This document shows positions 1 to 9,256 of a stretch of DNA of 64,000 nucleotides, piece after piece; position 1 is the first letter of the stretch, and each line of letters starts with the position of its first letter. Origin of the DNA: Dermabacter sp. p3-SID358. GTDB lineage: Bacteria > Actinomycetota > Actinomycetes > Actinomycetales > Dermabacteraceae. Both the position numbers and the translations under genes were made by a program. Location of the stretch: the NCBI RefSeq assembly GCF_025147465.1, contig NZ_JALXOZ010000001.1:241586-305585 (forward strand), written 5' to 3'. The notes beneath the pieces are model-generated. The model ran no database searches, was not told the DNA's origin, and worked only from the letters and a program-made list of their open reading frames with translations.

Positions 1-55
1 CTACCTCGTCCCCTTCGCGCCCCGGGAGGGGCAGATCCAGTGGGTCGAACGACAT
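1..55 (-). CDS. Partial CDS running off the left edge, possibly NusB
   Basis: An ATG on the minus strand opens one base after the efp stop codon and reads 18 codons without a stop to the window edge (MSFDPLDLPLPGREGDEV). The spacing implies cotranscription with efp. In many actinobacteria the gene after efp is nusB, but these 18 residues do not show a NusB motif, so the identity is inference from synteny only. No clear Shine-Dalgarno sequence is visible, which would fit translational coupling to efp. Confidence 0.4.
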   Translation of the reverse strand, partial: MSFDPLDLPLPGREGDEV

Positions 56-56
56 G

Positions 57-614
57 TCAGGCGCGCCCGAGGTATTCGCCCGTGCGGGTATCGACCTTCA
101 CCTTGGTGTTCTGCTCAAGGAAGAGAGGCACCTGAATCTCGAGCCCGGTCTCGAGGGTCGCGGGCTTCGTGCCGCCGGAGCTACGGTCTCCCTGGAGTCC
201 CGGCTCGGTGTGGGTGATCTCGAGCACGACAGAAGCGGGAAGCTCAACGAACAGCACGGTGCCTTCGTAGAACGCCAGGACAGCGTCCTGACCCTCGAGC
301 ATGTAGTCCTTTGCGTCCCCAACGACCTCAGCAGTGACGTTGGTCTGCTCCCACGTTGTCGTGTCCATGAACACGAAGAGGTCGCCATCCTTGTACGAGT
401 ACTGCATATCGCGGCGATCGATGGTCGCGGTCTCCACCTTCACGCCGGCGTTAAAGGTCTTGTCCACGGTCTTACCTGAGAGAACGTTCTTGAGCTTGGT
501 GCGCACAAACGCCGGGCCCTTACCGGGCTTGACGTGCTGGAACTCGACAACGCTCCAAAGGTTGTTGTCGATCTTCAGGACCATGCCGTTCTTGAGGTCG
601 TTAGTGCTTGCCAT
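57..614 (-). CDS. efp: Translation elongation factor P
   Basis: Cytosolic factor that binds the ribosome next to the P site and relieves stalling at polyproline stretches. The 185-residue product has the family length and the N-terminal KOW-like domain with the conserved loop [10 protein letters not shown], where Lys32 is the residue that is post-translationally modified in some bacteria; the C-terminal OB domain ends in [11 protein letters not shown]. The ATG at 614 is preferred to an in-frame ATG 18 codons upstream because GGAG lies about 8 nt before it and homologues start MASTNDL. It leads a short leftward operon with the partial gene at the edge. Confidence 0.95.
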   Translation of the reverse strand: MASTNDLKNGMVLKIDNNLWSVVEFQHVKPGKGPAFVRTKLKNVLSGKTVDKTFNAGVKVETATIDRRDMQYSYKDGDLFVFMDTTTWEQTNVTAEVVGDAKDYMLEGQDAVLAFYEGTVLFVELPASVVLEITHTEPGLQGDRSSGGTKPATLETGLEIQVPLFLEQNTKVKVDTRTGEYLGRA

Positions 615-702
615 GATTCTCCGTTCGAGGTTGGTGTTGCGCACGCGCCCCTTCGAGGGCGCACACAAGCCTTAATTTTAGCGCCCTTCGGGAGCGGGAA
701 TT

Positions 703-718
703 TCCGACGGTTGTCGGA
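703..718. repeat. Short palindrome containing a dispersed 11-mer
   Basis: TCCGAC-GGTT-GTCGGA is a perfect 6 bp inverted repeat with a 4 nt loop, between the ABC-F stop codon and the efp start. It could act as a weak terminator for the ABC-F gene, although only AAATT follows it on the minus strand. Its left part is the 11-mer TCCGACGGTTG that recurs in other intergenic gaps of this window. Confidence 0.45.
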
Positions 719-734
719 TTCTCCTTGATTCTTC

Positions 735-2339
735 TCACGCGAGTGCGATGAGCTCTTCGTATTCGGCGTTCCACAGATCCTCGACTGCGTCGGGCATCAT
801 GAGAACACGTTCGGGGTTGAGGGCGGCAACGGCGCCTGGATCGTGGCTCACGAGAATAATCGCCCCCTCGAACGCACTGAGCGCGCCGAGGATTTCTTCG
901 CGGCTTGCGGGGTCGAGGTTGTTCGTAGGCTCATCGAGGAGCAGCACGTTCGCACTCGAAACAACGAGGGTCGCGAGTGCGAGGCGGGTCTTTTCTCCAC
1001 CCGAGAGGACGCCGGCAGGCTTGTGCACGTCGTCGCCTTGGAAGAGGAACGAGCCGAGGATCTTGCGCACCTCGACTTCCGGCAGATCCCCCGCCGCACG
1101 CTGCATGTTGTCAAGAACGGTGCGTTCGAGTTCAAGGGTGTCGTGCTCCTGCGCGAAGTACCCGAGTTTGAGCCCGTGACCGGCGATGACTTCGCCAGTG
1201 TCGGGGGTTTCCACGCCCGCGAGGAGCCGCAAGAGTGTGGTTTTACCCGCGCCATTGAGCCCAAGAACCACCACGCGTGATCCGCGGTCGATCGCAAGGT
1301 TCACGTCGGTGAAAATCTCGAGACTGCCGTAGCTCTTCGAGAGCCCTTTGGCGCTGAGCGGGGTCTTGCCGCTAGGGGCAGGCTTCGGAAAGCGTAGCTT
1401 CGCAACCCGTTCCACCTGCCGCTCTTCTTCGAGCGAATCGAGGAGCTTTTCCGCGCGGCGCAACATCTGTTGAGCGGCCACAGCTTTCGTGGCTTTTGCA
1501 CGCATCTTTTCGCCTTGCGCTTGGAGGGTTGCCGCTTTCTTCTCGGCATTCGCACGTTCGCGCTTGCGGCGCTTCTCGTCGTCCTCACGCTGACGCAGAT
1601 AATTTTTCCAACCCATGTTGTACACATCGATGACCTGGCGGTTCGCATCGAGGTAGAACACCTTGTTGACCACGTGCTCCACGAGCTGAATGTCGTGCGA
1701 GATGATGATCATGCCCCCGGGATACTGCATGAGGAACTCACGAAGCCACATGATCGAATCGGCGTCGAGGTGGTTCGTCGGCTCGTCAAGCACAAGCGTT
1801 TCCGCTTGCGAGAAGAGAATGCGCGCAAGCTCAACCCGGCGGCGCTGGCCACCCGAAAGCGTGGCGAGCTCGGCTTCGAGAAGGCGGTTGTCAACACCGA
1901 GGTTCGCGGCGAGCTGCTTTGCTTCCGCCTCGGCAGCGTAGCCCCCCTGAGACTCGAGCTCATTGCTAAACCGTACGTAGCGGTCCATCGCCTTCTCGCG
2001 TTTAGTCTCGCTGAGGCTCATGTCGGCCATGTCGCGCTCGCTCTGCGCGAGCTTGTCGAAGATCCGTGCAAGATTTCGGGCTTCGAGGATACGCGCGAGG
2101 ACTTTCTGCTTCGGGTCTCCTTCGGTCGTGTCCTGAGGGAGGAAACCGATCTGACCGCGGATGTCGATCGAACCTGCCGCTGGCTCACGCTCTCCCGCGA
2201 GCGTGCGCGTGAGGGTAGTCTTGCCGGCACCGTTGCGCCCCACGAGACCCACGCGGTCGCCCTTCGCGACCTGGAAATTCACCCCGCTCATGAGCATGCG
2301 TGCACCCACGCGAATCTCGAGGTCGTGAACGGTGATCAT
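735..2339 (-). CDS. ABC-F family ATPase
   Basis: A cytosolic protein with two ABC ATPase domains in tandem and no membrane segments, the hallmark of the ABC-F family whose members act on ribosomes (translation factors or ribosome-protection proteins). Domain 1 has Walker A GRNGAGKTT (near residue 37) and signature LSGGQRRR; a basic, Lys/Arg/Glu-rich linker follows; domain 2 has GLNGAGKTT and LSGGEKTR. The 534-residue length is normal. I chose the ATG at 2339 because homology begins at MITVHDLEIRVG; the reading frame is open further upstream but carries no family sequence. It looks like the Rv1473-type housekeeping ABC-F, so resistance function should not be assumed. Confidence 0.93.
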   Translation of the reverse strand: MITVHDLEIRVGARMLMSGVNFQVAKGDRVGLVGRNGAGKTTLTRTLAGEREPAAGSIDIRGQIGFLPQDTTEGDPKQKVLARILEARNLARIFDKLAQSERDMADMSLSETKREKAMDRYVRFSNELESQGGYAAEAEAKQLAANLGVDNRLLEAELATLSGGQRRRVELARILFSQAETLVLDEPTNHLDADSIMWLREFLMQYPGGMIIISHDIQLVEHVVNKVFYLDANRQVIDVYNMGWKNYLRQREDDEKRRKRERANAEKKAATLQAQGEKMRAKATKAVAAQQMLRRAEKLLDSLEEERQVERVAKLRFPKPAPSGKTPLSAKGLSKSYGSLEIFTDVNLAIDRGSRVVVLGLNGAGKTTLLRLLAGVETPDTGEVIAGHGLKLGYFAQEHDTLELERTVLDNMQRAAGDLPEVEVRKILGSFLFQGDDVHKPAGVLSGGEKTRLALATLVVSSANVLLLDEPTNNLDPASREEILGALSAFEGAIILVSHDPGAVAALNPERVLMMPDAVEDLWNAEYEELIALA

Positions 2340-2423
2340 GGTGTCCTTTGCATATTCAGAAAAGCGAACTTCAAGACGGAGGCCGCGCACAAGTCTAATG
2401 AGAAGCACGCGATCAAGGACATG

Positions 2424-2434
2424 CAACCGTCGGA
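2424..2434 (-). repeat. Dispersed 11-mer TCCGACGGTTG
   Basis: An exact minus-strand copy of the 11-mer also found at 703-713 and 63947-63957. It lies between the divergent ABC-F and ald genes, about 85 nt upstream of the ABC-F start. Near copies sit at 10187-10197 and 38774-38783. Function unknown. Confidence 0.4.
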
Positions 2435-2582
2435 CTCCCCTCCCTCGGGTAGCGGATTCCACACACTTATGTCGAACCTCATGGTTATGCATGCATGTGC
2501 TTGAGTGCGCCGCGAGTCTGCGTAAGCATGGAAGAGAAGCGATTCGGCGCGAAGTCGCGCCGCGACGACGAAGGAGAAGAAC

Positions 2583-3695
2583 GTGAAAATCGGCATCGTG
2601 AGGGAAATCAAGAACAACGAATACCGCGTCGCCATGCACCATGCCGGAGTCGAAGAGCTTATCCGTGCAGGGCACGAGGTGACTGTCGAAACGGACGCTG
2701 GTGTGAACGCCGGTTTTACGAATGAGGACTACGAGAAGGCTGGAGCGCGAATCGCGAGTTCGGCTGCAGAGGTGTGGGATGACGCTGAATTGCTCCTCAA
2801 AGTGAAAGAACCACTTGAAAGCGAATACGGCTACCTGCGTGAGGACCAGCTCCTGTTCACCTACCTGCACCTCGCGGCCTCACGCCCACTCACGGATGCA
2901 CTTCTCGGTGCGAAGACTCCGGCGCTCGCCTATGAAATGGTGAGAGGATCCGACGGCTCCCTTCCCCTCCTCGCCCCCATGAGCATTATTGCGGGGCGGC
3001 TTGCTGCCCAAGTCGCTGCCCACCAGCTGATGTCGCCGTTTGGTGGGACAGGGGTTCTCATGGGCGGAGCCCCCGGAACGGCCCGTGCGAAAGTCCTGGT
3101 CGTCGGAGGAGGAGTCGTTGGCGAGCAAGCAGCGATCGTTGCCGCCGGCATGGGTGCAAGCGTGACGGTCCTGGATATCAATTCCGCGCGCCTTGCCGAC
3201 CTTGATCGCACCCACGGCACTCGAATCTCGACCGGGTTCTCCAATGCCCAGGCGATCGATACTCTCGCTCGCGAAGCCGATGTGGTCGTTGGCTCAGTGC
3301 TTCTTCCCGGTCGGGCGGCGCCGAAGCTCATTAAGCGCGAGACGATTGAAGCGATGCGCCCAGGTTCAATCGTCATTGACGTGGCGATCGACCAGGGTGG
3401 GTGCACCGAGGTTTCTCACCCCACGACCCACGACGAGCCGACCTTCCGCGTAGGCAATGCCACCGTATATTGCGTCGCGAACATGCCGGGCGCCGTTGCC
3501 CGCACCGCGAGTGTTGCTCTTGCCGGCGCGAGCCTTCCGTACGTGCGAACTCTCGCCAACGGCGGTATCGACGGCATCGCGAAGCACCCGGGTCTCCTCT
3601 CCGGTTTTTCGACCTATCGCGGGGAACTTTTGCACGCGGAAGTCGCCGAGGCCCACGGACTCGAGAGCAGCGACGCGAGCGCCTTGTTGGGCTAG
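2583..3695 (+). CDS. ald: Alanine dehydrogenase
   Basis: NAD-dependent oxidative deamination of L-alanine to pyruvate and ammonia (reversible). The 370-residue product is of family length. Visible features are the substrate-binding segment LLLKVKEP (Lys near 75), the catalytic-His segment FTYLHLA (His near 96), the Rossmann motif VVGGGVVGEQAA (near 175) and the late motif DVAIDQGG. Translation starts at GTG 2583, preceded by GAAGGAGAAGAAC. It is transcribed alone from the gap shared with the ABC-F gene; the next gene has its own promoter-like box. Assignment is secure. Confidence 0.96.
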   Translation: MKIGIVREIKNNEYRVAMHHAGVEELIRAGHEVTVETDAGVNAGFTNEDYEKAGARIASSAAEVWDDAELLLKVKEPLESEYGYLREDQLLFTYLHLAASRPLTDALLGAKTPALAYEMVRGSDGSLPLLAPMSIIAGRLAAQVAAHQLMSPFGGTGVLMGGAPGTARAKVLVVGGGVVGEQAAIVAAGMGASVTVLDINSARLADLDRTHGTRISTGFSNAQAIDTLAREADVVVGSVLLPGRAAPKLIKRETIEAMRPGSIVIDVAIDQGGCTEVSHPTTHDEPTFRVGNATVYCVANMPGAVARTASVALAGASLPYVRTLANGGIDGIAKHPGLLSGFSTYRGELLHAEVAEAHGLESSDASALLG

Positions 3696-3720
3696 GGACG
3701 CTCTCACGCCACGGGGCGAG

Positions 3721-3747
3721 GCTGGGCGCTGTGCGGGACATCCCAGC
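3721..3747 (+). terminator. Weak terminator-like hairpin after ald
   Basis: GCTGGG (3721-3726) and CCCAGC (3742-3747) can pair, followed by TCTATT. The stem is only 6 bp with a long loop, so this is a weak candidate. Confidence 0.3.
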
Positions 3748-3789
3748 TCTATTCGCTCCTCAATCCCGCTTGGAGCAGACCAAAGTTGG

Positions 3790-3795
3790 GATAAT
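3790..3795 (+). promoter_or_regulatory. -10 box GATAAT, probable leaderless start
   Basis: GATAAT ends 6 nt before the symporter ATG at 3802, so transcription would begin at or next to the start codon. No Shine-Dalgarno sequence is placed to serve that ATG. Confidence 0.5.
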
Positions 3796-3801
3796 GCACG
3801 C

Positions 3802-5079
3802 ATGCTGAGAAACTATCGATTCCCACTCATCATTCTCACGTGCGTGGTCCTCGGCGCGATTGCCGGGCTCGTGTTCGGCCCCGATGCCGCAGTCGTGAAG
3901 CCCTTCGGCGAGGTGTTCGTGAACCTGGTGTTCACGCTCGTGGTGCCCCTCGTATTCTTCTCGATTGCCTCGTCAGTTGCCGCGATGAACTCCGCGAAGC
4001 GCCTCGGGAAGATTATGGGGTCGATGATGCTCGTATTTATCTCCACGGGTATCGTTGCCGCGGTCATCATGCTCACCGTTTTGTGGTTGTTCCGTTCTAG
4101 CGAGCCACTCAACATCACGCTCACGGACCCGGGTGCAGTCGACAAGCCCGAGTCCATCGGCGATCAGATCGTGCAAACCCTCACGGTCACAGAGTTCGGT
4201 GAGCTCCTCTCCCCCTCGAACATGCTCGCGCTCATCATCTTCGCGGTTCTCGTGGGCTTCGCAACGAGCGGCATCGGCAAAGCCGGCGATGCTTTTCGCG
4301 AGTTCCTCAAATCCGCAAGCGCCGTATTCTTGAAGCTCGTTTCGCTCGTGATGTACTACGCGCCAATTGGCCTCGGCGCCTACTTTGCCGCCCTTATCGG
4401 CGAGCTCGGCCCGCAGCTCGTGGGCGGCTACGTGCGAGCATTCGTGATTTACTTCCCCGTCACGGTCGTGTACTTCTGCGTGGCCTTCACGCTGTACGCC
4501 TACATCGCCGGCGGGAGGAAGGGAATCAAGCGTTTTTGGAGCAATATCCTCGAACCCACTGCAATCGCCCTCGGCACTGGCTCATCCGTGGCATGCCTGC
4601 CCTCGAACCTCAAGGCCGCGCAGCGTTCGGGTGTCCCCCGCGACATTCGCGAGACGATCATTCCCATCGGCGCCACGATCCACATGGAAGGCTCGGTTCT
4701 TTCGGCCATCCTCAAGATTTCGTTCCTTTTCACCCTCTTCGAACGGAACCTCTTCACCGTGGAGAACATCCTCATCGCCGTCGGCATTGCGCTGCTCAGT
4801 GGCATGGTCATGAGCGGAATTCCGTCGGGTGGATTCGTGGGCGAGCTCATGATCATCACGATGTACGGATTTCCCACCACGGCTCTGCCCGTCATATCCA
4901 TCATCGGCACGATCATCGATGCACCGGCAACGACGATCAATGCCGTTGGCGACAACTCCTCCTCGATGCTCGTCGCACGCATGATCGACGGTAAAGACTG
5001 GATGGATAAAGGTGACCGCGAACGCGCAGAAGACGAAGCGCTCGCCGCAGCTCCACGGGCAGAAAGCCCCGCTGTGTAG
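3802..5079 (+). CDS. Dicarboxylate/glutamate:cation symporter (DAACS family)
   Basis: Membrane symporter that uses a cation gradient to import an acidic amino acid or C4-dicarboxylate. The 425-residue protein is hydrophobic throughout, with the family sequences FTLVVPLVFFSIASS in the N-terminal half, a Ser-rich re-entrant-loop segment ALGTGSSVACLPSN and the late-TM motif DAPATTINAVGDN. The start at ATG 3802 gives the normal N-terminus MLRNYRFPL; the reading frame extends far upstream but that part overlaps ald. Whether it prefers glutamate (GltP), C4-dicarboxylates (DctA) or serine/threonine cannot be told from sequence. It ends just before a strong terminator. Confidence 0.9.
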   Translation: MLRNYRFPLIILTCVVLGAIAGLVFGPDAAVVKPFGEVFVNLVFTLVVPLVFFSIASSVAAMNSAKRLGKIMGSMMLVFISTGIVAAVIMLTVLWLFRSSEPLNITLTDPGAVDKPESIGDQIVQTLTVTEFGELLSPSNMLALIIFAVLVGFATSGIGKAGDAFREFLKSASAVFLKLVSLVMYYAPIGLGAYFAALIGELGPQLVGGYVRAFVIYFPVTVVYFCVAFTLYAYIAGGRKGIKRFWSNILEPTAIALGTGSSVACLPSNLKAAQRSGVPRDIRETIIPIGATIHMEGSVLSAILKISFLFTLFERNLFTVENILIAVGIALLSGMVMSGIPSGGFVGELMIITMYGFPTTALPVISIIGTIIDAPATTINAVGDNSSSMLVARMIDGKDWMDKGDRERAEDEALAAAPRAESPAV

Positions 5080-5105
5080 GGTTTTCCCACGTGTGATTAA
5101 CGCAC

Positions 5106-5141
5106 AAGGGTGGCCAGTTCCCTCATGAACTGGCCACCCTT
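5106..5141. terminator. Bidirectional Rho-independent terminator
   Basis: A perfect 15 bp stem, AAGGGTGGCCAGTTC against GAACTGGCCACCCTT, with loop CCTCAT, followed by TTTAG on the plus strand. It separates the convergent symporter gene and suf operon and should stop transcription from both sides. Confidence 0.92.
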
Positions 5142-5169
5142 TTAGGGTTTCAGCGCTGGAGCCGTATCC

Positions 5170-5490
5170 CTAGATATTGAAGCCGATGGCGCGCAGCTGA
5201 TCCTTGCCATCCTCAGTAATGCGCTCCATGCCCCACGGCGGCATCCACACCCAGTTGATGCGGTGCGTTTCCGTGATGGGATCGAGCGCGGCGAACGTTT
5301 GATCCTCGAGCACGTCCTGCAGCGGACAAGCGGCGCTCGTGAGGGTCATGTCGACCACGGCGTTGCCATTCTCGACGGTCACGCCGTACACGAGCCCAAG
5401 GTCGACGACGTTGATCCCGAGCTCGGGATCAATGACGTCCTTGAGCGCCTCGGTGACGTCCTCAGCGGTGACGTCTTTCGATTCGGACAT
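5170..5490 (-). CDS. sufT: SufT-like MIP18/DUF59 Fe-S assembly protein
   Basis: A 106-residue MIP18-family protein that helps mature Fe-S proteins. Family features are the N-terminal helix EDVTEALKDVIDPELGINVV, the segment DLGLVYGV and the conserved cysteine in TSAACPLQD. It is the last gene of the suf operon, 41 nt downstream of sufC, where actinobacteria typically have it; in other genomes sufS and sufU usually lie between sufC and this gene and are absent here. A GAAAGGA sequence sits rather far (about 11 nt) from the ATG. Confidence 0.92.
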   Translation of the reverse strand: MSESKDVTAEDVTEALKDVIDPELGINVVDLGLVYGVTVENGNAVVDMTLTSAACPLQDVLEDQTFAALDPITETHRINWVWMPPWGMERITEDGKDQLRAIGFNI

Positions 5491-5531
5491 GGTGTTGCTC
5501 GTCCTTTCGGGTAGTGACGGCCGCGCGGAGC

Positions 5532-6284
5532 TCAGGCGGAAAGAAAGCGGTCGTAGCCCTCAGCTTCAAGGCGCTCGGCGAGCTCGGGGCCGCCCTGCTC
5601 TGCGACGCGCCCGTTCACAAACACGTGAACGAAGTCGGGCTTGATGTACTTGAGGATGCGCGTGTAGTGCGTAATAAGCATGACGCCGAGACCGGTCTCA
5701 TCCTTGACGTGGTTCACGCCCTCCGACACAACGCGGAGCGCATCGACGTCGAGGCCCGAGTCGGTCTCGTCAAGGATCGCGATCTTCGGGCGGAGAAGCT
5801 CCATCTGGAGGATTTCATGGCGCTTCTTTTCGCCACCAGAAAAGCCCTCGTTAACGTTGCGCTGAGCGAACTGCGGGTCCATGCGGAGCTTTTCCATTGC
5901 GGAGTTCACGTCCTTGACCCATTCGCGAAGCTTCGGAGCTTCGCCGTCAACGGCGGTCTTCGCCGTGCGCAGGAAGTTCGAAACTGTCACGCCTGGCACC
6001 TCGACCGGGTACTGCATAGCGAGGAAGAGACCTGCCTTTGCGCGCTCGTCGACGCTCATCTCGAGGACATCTTCTCCATCGAGAAGAACCTCGCCCGAAG
6101 TGATCTCGTACTTCGGGTGGCCCGCGAGCGAGTACGCAAGGGTAGATTTGCCGGAGCCATTCGGGCCCATGATCGCATGGGTCTCACCAGAACGGAGCGT
6201 GAGGTTCACACCCTTGAGAATCTCCTTGGTGCCTTCGGGGGTTTCCACGGTTGCGTGGAGGTCCTTGATTTCAAGAACGGACAT
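5532..6284 (-). CDS. sufC: SufC, ATPase of the SufBCD Fe-S scaffold
   Basis: Soluble ABC-type ATPase that drives Fe-S cluster assembly on SufB-SufD. The 250-residue product has Walker A GPNGSGKST (near residue 40), the SufC-specific signature GFSGGEKKRHEI, Walker B IAILDETDSGLD and the switch histidine ITHYTRIL. AAAGGA lies just upstream of the ATG at 6284. It follows the Rieske gene by 15 nt and precedes sufT. Confidence 0.97.
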   Translation of the reverse strand: MSVLEIKDLHATVETPEGTKEILKGVNLTLRSGETHAIMGPNGSGKSTLAYSLAGHPKYEITSGEVLLDGEDVLEMSVDERAKAGLFLAMQYPVEVPGVTVSNFLRTAKTAVDGEAPKLREWVKDVNSAMEKLRMDPQFAQRNVNEGFSGGEKKRHEILQMELLRPKIAILDETDSGLDVDALRVVSEGVNHVKDETGLGVMLITHYTRILKYIKPDFVHVFVNGRVAEQGGPELAERLEAEGYDRFLSA

Positions 6285-6299
6285 GGTGTTCCTTTCGGT

Positions 6300-6635
6300 T
6301 CAGGAAAGTTCGATGGGGTCGAGCGAGACGCTAATCGCGCCGCTCGCCTGGTCAATAGTGACGGGATAGACGGGGGTTGCGACATGCGCGGGAAGCTGCC
6401 GCGGCACGCCAGTGCGAAGGTCGAACTGGCTGCCGTGCTTCCAACACTCCAGGGCGCCGTCCTCGACGTCGCCATCGGAGAGATTGACACTGCGGTGGGT
6501 GCAAAGGTCGCCGAGCGCATGCACGGTTCCATCCGTGTCGCGCGCGAGGGCGATCTCTACCCCCTCGACCTCGATGCCCATGACCGTTCCGGGCTCGAGG
6601 TCATCGAGGTATGCGACCGCGTGTACCGTGGACAT
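6300..6635 (-). CDS. Rieske-type [2Fe-2S] ferredoxin of the suf operon
   Basis: A 111-residue soluble non-haem ferredoxin. The Rieske ligands are visible as LCTHRSVNL and CWKHGSQFD (Cys-x-His and Cys-x2-His) in the middle of the protein. The start codon abuts the sufD stop codon (TAA directly followed by ATG), so translation is coupled. Actinobacterial suf operons commonly carry this gene between sufD and sufC; a role as electron donor for cluster assembly is inferred from context. Confidence 0.93.
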   Translation of the reverse strand: MSTVHAVAYLDDLEPGTVMGIEVEGVEIALARDTDGTVHALGDLCTHRSVNLSDGDVEDGALECWKHGSQFDLRTGVPRQLPAHVATPVYPVTIDQASGAISVSLDPIELS

Positions 6636-7829
6636 TTAGTTCATGCTCCGCTGCAGCTCAACTTCGATCTGCTCCGTGAGGTATTCACGCACCTCCGGAA
6701 CATCGATTCTCTGGATGAGCTCCTGGAAGAAGCCGCGCACGACAAGGCGGCGCGCCTCGATTTCGGAGATGCCGCGTGCCATGAGGTAAAACAGCTGCTC
6801 GTCGTCGAAACGACCCGTCGCCGCGGCGTGGCCCGCACCTTCGATCTCGCCGGTTTCAATCTCGAGATTCGGCACAGAATCGGCGCGAGCACCCTCGGTG
6901 AGCACGAGGTTGCGGTTCATCTCGTACGTCTCGGTGCCCTCTGCTTCCTTACGGATGAGTACATCGCCCACCCATACGCTGCGTGCACCGCGCCCCTGGA
7001 GGGCGCCCTTGTACAGCACGTTGGAGGTGCACTTCGGCGCGGCGTGATCCACGAACAGGCGGTGTTCGAGGTGTTGGCCTTCATCGGAGAAGTACAGGCC
7101 GTCTTGCTCGACCCCACCGCCAGGTCCCGCGAAAGTTGCGGTCGAGTTGACGCGCACGGCCTTCCCGCCGAGCGTGACCACGATGTGCTTGAGGCGCGCG
7201 TCCTTGCCAATCTTCGCGACGTGAGTGGAGACGTGCACGGCGTCGTCGGCCCAGTCCTGGATCGCGATCACGGTCATCTCGGAGCCCTCATCGAGCACCA
7301 TCTCGACGTTTTGCGCGTAGAGCGCTGAACCCGTGTGGTTGAGAACATACGTTGCACGCGCGTTTGCTTCGGTGTGCAGCACGATCTCACCGTGACTTGC
7401 AACCGATGCATCGTGTCCCGCGACCTCAACTCGCGCAGGCTCGCTGACTTCCGCGTTTGCCGAAGCCTTGAGATAGAGCGCGTTTGCGGTGAGCTCTGCG
7501 GCGGCTGCAGCAATGCGGTCCTCGGGAAGGATCGCCTTGTGGCGCGGAGCTTCTTTCTCACCAAGCGAGTCGACGACGATGCCCTCCGGGGACTCGACCT
7601 CGTAGCTCACGACGTTTTCTTCGACGTGGGTGTCACGAGCTTCGAAAAGCGGGGCGAGCTGACGGAGGCTCGCGAAGCGCCACTCTTCCTCGCGACCGGT
7701 GGGAATCTCGTGGTTCTCGATGCCGAAAGCGGCATGGCGGGTCGCGCGGGAGAGGAGACCGCTTCGCTCCCCGGGAAGGGTGACGCCTTCCTGCTCGAGC
7801 TGTGCCTTCGAATGATCCGTCGTGGTCAT
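6636..7829 (-). CDS. sufD: SufD, Fe-S assembly scaffold subunit
   Basis: The 397-residue partner of SufB in the SufBC2D scaffold. It has the family N-terminus with REEEWRFASLR and the C-terminal beta-helix/helical part including HAAATGRFDDEQLFYLMARG. Its ATG shares one base with the sufB stop (TAATG), indicating translational coupling. Length is normal. Confidence 0.96.
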   Translation of the reverse strand: MTTTDHSKAQLEQEGVTLPGERSGLLSRATRHAAFGIENHEIPTGREEEWRFASLRQLAPLFEARDTHVEENVVSYEVESPEGIVVDSLGEKEAPRHKAILPEDRIAAAAAELTANALYLKASANAEVSEPARVEVAGHDASVASHGEIVLHTEANARATYVLNHTGSALYAQNVEMVLDEGSEMTVIAIQDWADDAVHVSTHVAKIGKDARLKHIVVTLGGKAVRVNSTATFAGPGGGVEQDGLYFSDEGQHLEHRLFVDHAAPKCTSNVLYKGALQGRGARSVWVGDVLIRKEAEGTETYEMNRNLVLTEGARADSVPNLEIETGEIEGAGHAAATGRFDDEQLFYLMARGISEIEARRLVVRGFFQELIQRIDVPEVREYLTEQIEVELQRSMN

Positions 7830-9256
7830 TAACCCACGGCTCCTTCCATCTGCAGTTCAATGAGGCGGTTGAGCTCGAGCGCATACTCCATGGGGAGCTC
7901 TCGCGCGATCGGCTCGATGAAGCCGCGCACGATCATAGCCATAGCTTCGGTCTCCTCGAGACCGCGGCTCATGAGGTAAAACAGCTGCTCCTCGCTCACC
8001 TTCGACACGGTGGCCTCGTGGCCCATCTGCACATCGTCGACGCGAACGTCGACATACGGATACGTGTCGGTACGAGAAATTTGATCGACAAGAAGGGCAT
8101 CGCAAAGCACGTTGGAAGCCGCGTGGTGCGCGCCGTCGTTGACTTGAACGAGACCGCGGTACGACGAGCGGCCACCGCCGCGCGAGACGGATTTCGACAC
8201 GATCGAGCTCGAGGTGTGCGGTGCCATGTGCACCATCTTCGAACCCGTGTCCTGGTGCTGGCCTTCACCCGCGAACGCGATCGAAAGGGTCTCACCGCGC
8301 GCGTGCTCGCCCTGAAGCCACACAGCGGGGTACTTCATGGTGACCTTTGAGCCGATGTTGCCATCGACCCATTCCATCGTGCCGCCTTCTTCGACGGTCG
8401 TGCGCTTCGTGACGAGGTTGTACACGTTGTTCGACCAGTTCTGGATGGTCGTGTACCGCACGCGGGCGTCCTTCTTCACGACGATTTCGACGACGGCCGA
8501 GTGCAGAGAATCCGACTTGTAGATCGGCGCCGTGCAGCCCTCGACGTAGTGTACGTACGAGCCTTCGTCGGCGATGATGAGCGTGCGTTCAAACTGCCCC
8601 ATGTTTTCCGTGTTGATACGGAAGTAGGCCTGAAGCGGAATCTCCACGTGGACACCCTTCGGGACGTACACAAACGAGCCACCCGACCACACTGCGGTAT
8701 TGAGTGCTGCGAACTTGTTGTCGCCCGCGGGAATGACCGTGCCAAAGTATTCCTCGAAGATCTCCGGGTAGTCGCGAAGACCCGTGTCGGTATCCACGAA
8801 GATGACGCCTTGCTTTTCGAGATCTTCGCGGATCTGGTGGTAGACCACTTCCGACTCGTACTGGGCAGCAACCCCTGCGACGAGGCGCTCCTTCTCCGCT
8901 TCGGGGATACCGAGGCGGTCGTAGGTCGCCTTGATGTCCTCGGGAAGATCTTCCCAGCTCTTGGCCTGACCCTCGGTCGAACGCACGAAATACTTAATGT
9001 TGTCGAAGTCGATGCCGCTCAAATCTGGGCCCCACGTGGGAAGCGGCTTCTTCTCGAAAAGCGAGAGCGCGCGTAGTCGGCGCTTAAGCATCCATTCGGG
9101 CTCGTTCTTCAAGCGCGAGATATTACGTACGACGTCCTCGCTCAGCCCTCGCTGAGCGGTGGCGCCGGCCGTGTCCGTGTCGTGCCAGCCGTATTCATAG
9201 CTGCCTATCGACGCGATGATCTCGTCCTGACTGAGCTGCTCTGGTGCAGTCGTCAT
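7829..9256 (-). CDS. sufB: SufB, Fe-S assembly scaffold
   Basis: Core scaffold on which Fe-S clusters are built, in complex with SufC and SufD. The 475-residue product includes the family segments [21 protein letters not shown] near the N-terminus, [19 protein letters not shown] in the middle, and the C-terminal [17 protein letters not shown] chose ATG 9256, which has GAAGGAAGGAAG upstream and overlaps the sufR stop (ATGA); the frame is open further upstream but that part overlaps sufR. First scaffold gene of the operon. Confidence 0.97.
   Translation of the reverse strand: MTTAPEQLSQDEIIASIGSYEYGWHDTDTAGATAQRGLSEDVVRNISRLKNEPEWMLKRRLRALSLFEKKPLPTWGPDLSGIDFDNIKYFVRSTEGQAKSWEDLPEDIKATYDRLGIPEAEKERLVAGVAAQYESEVVYHQIREDLEKQGVIFVDTDTGLRDYPEIFEEYFGTVIPAGDNKFAALNTAVWSGGSFVYVPKGVHVEIPLQAYFRINTENMGQFERTLIIADEGSYVHYVEGCTAPIYKSDSLHSAVVEIVVKKDARVRYTTIQNWSNNVYNLVTKRTTVEEGGTMEWVDGNIGSKVTMKYPAVWLQGEHARGETLSIAFAGEGQHQDTGSKMVHMAPHTSSSIVSKSVSRGGGRSSYRGLVQVNDGAHHAASNVLCDALLVDQISRTDTYPYVDVRVDDVQMGHEATVSKVSEEQLFYLMSRGLEETEAMAMIVRGFIEPIARELPMEYALELNRLIELQMEGAVG

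Noticed and set aside
735-2870. Long form of the ABC-F protein starting at 2870
   Set aside because: The extra 177 residues overlap the start of ald and have no family similarity.
5514-7328. 604-codon plus-strand frame across sufC, the Rieske gene and sufD
   Set aside because: An antisense shadow spanning three real genes, with low-complexity His/Val/Arg-rich translation typical of such artefacts.
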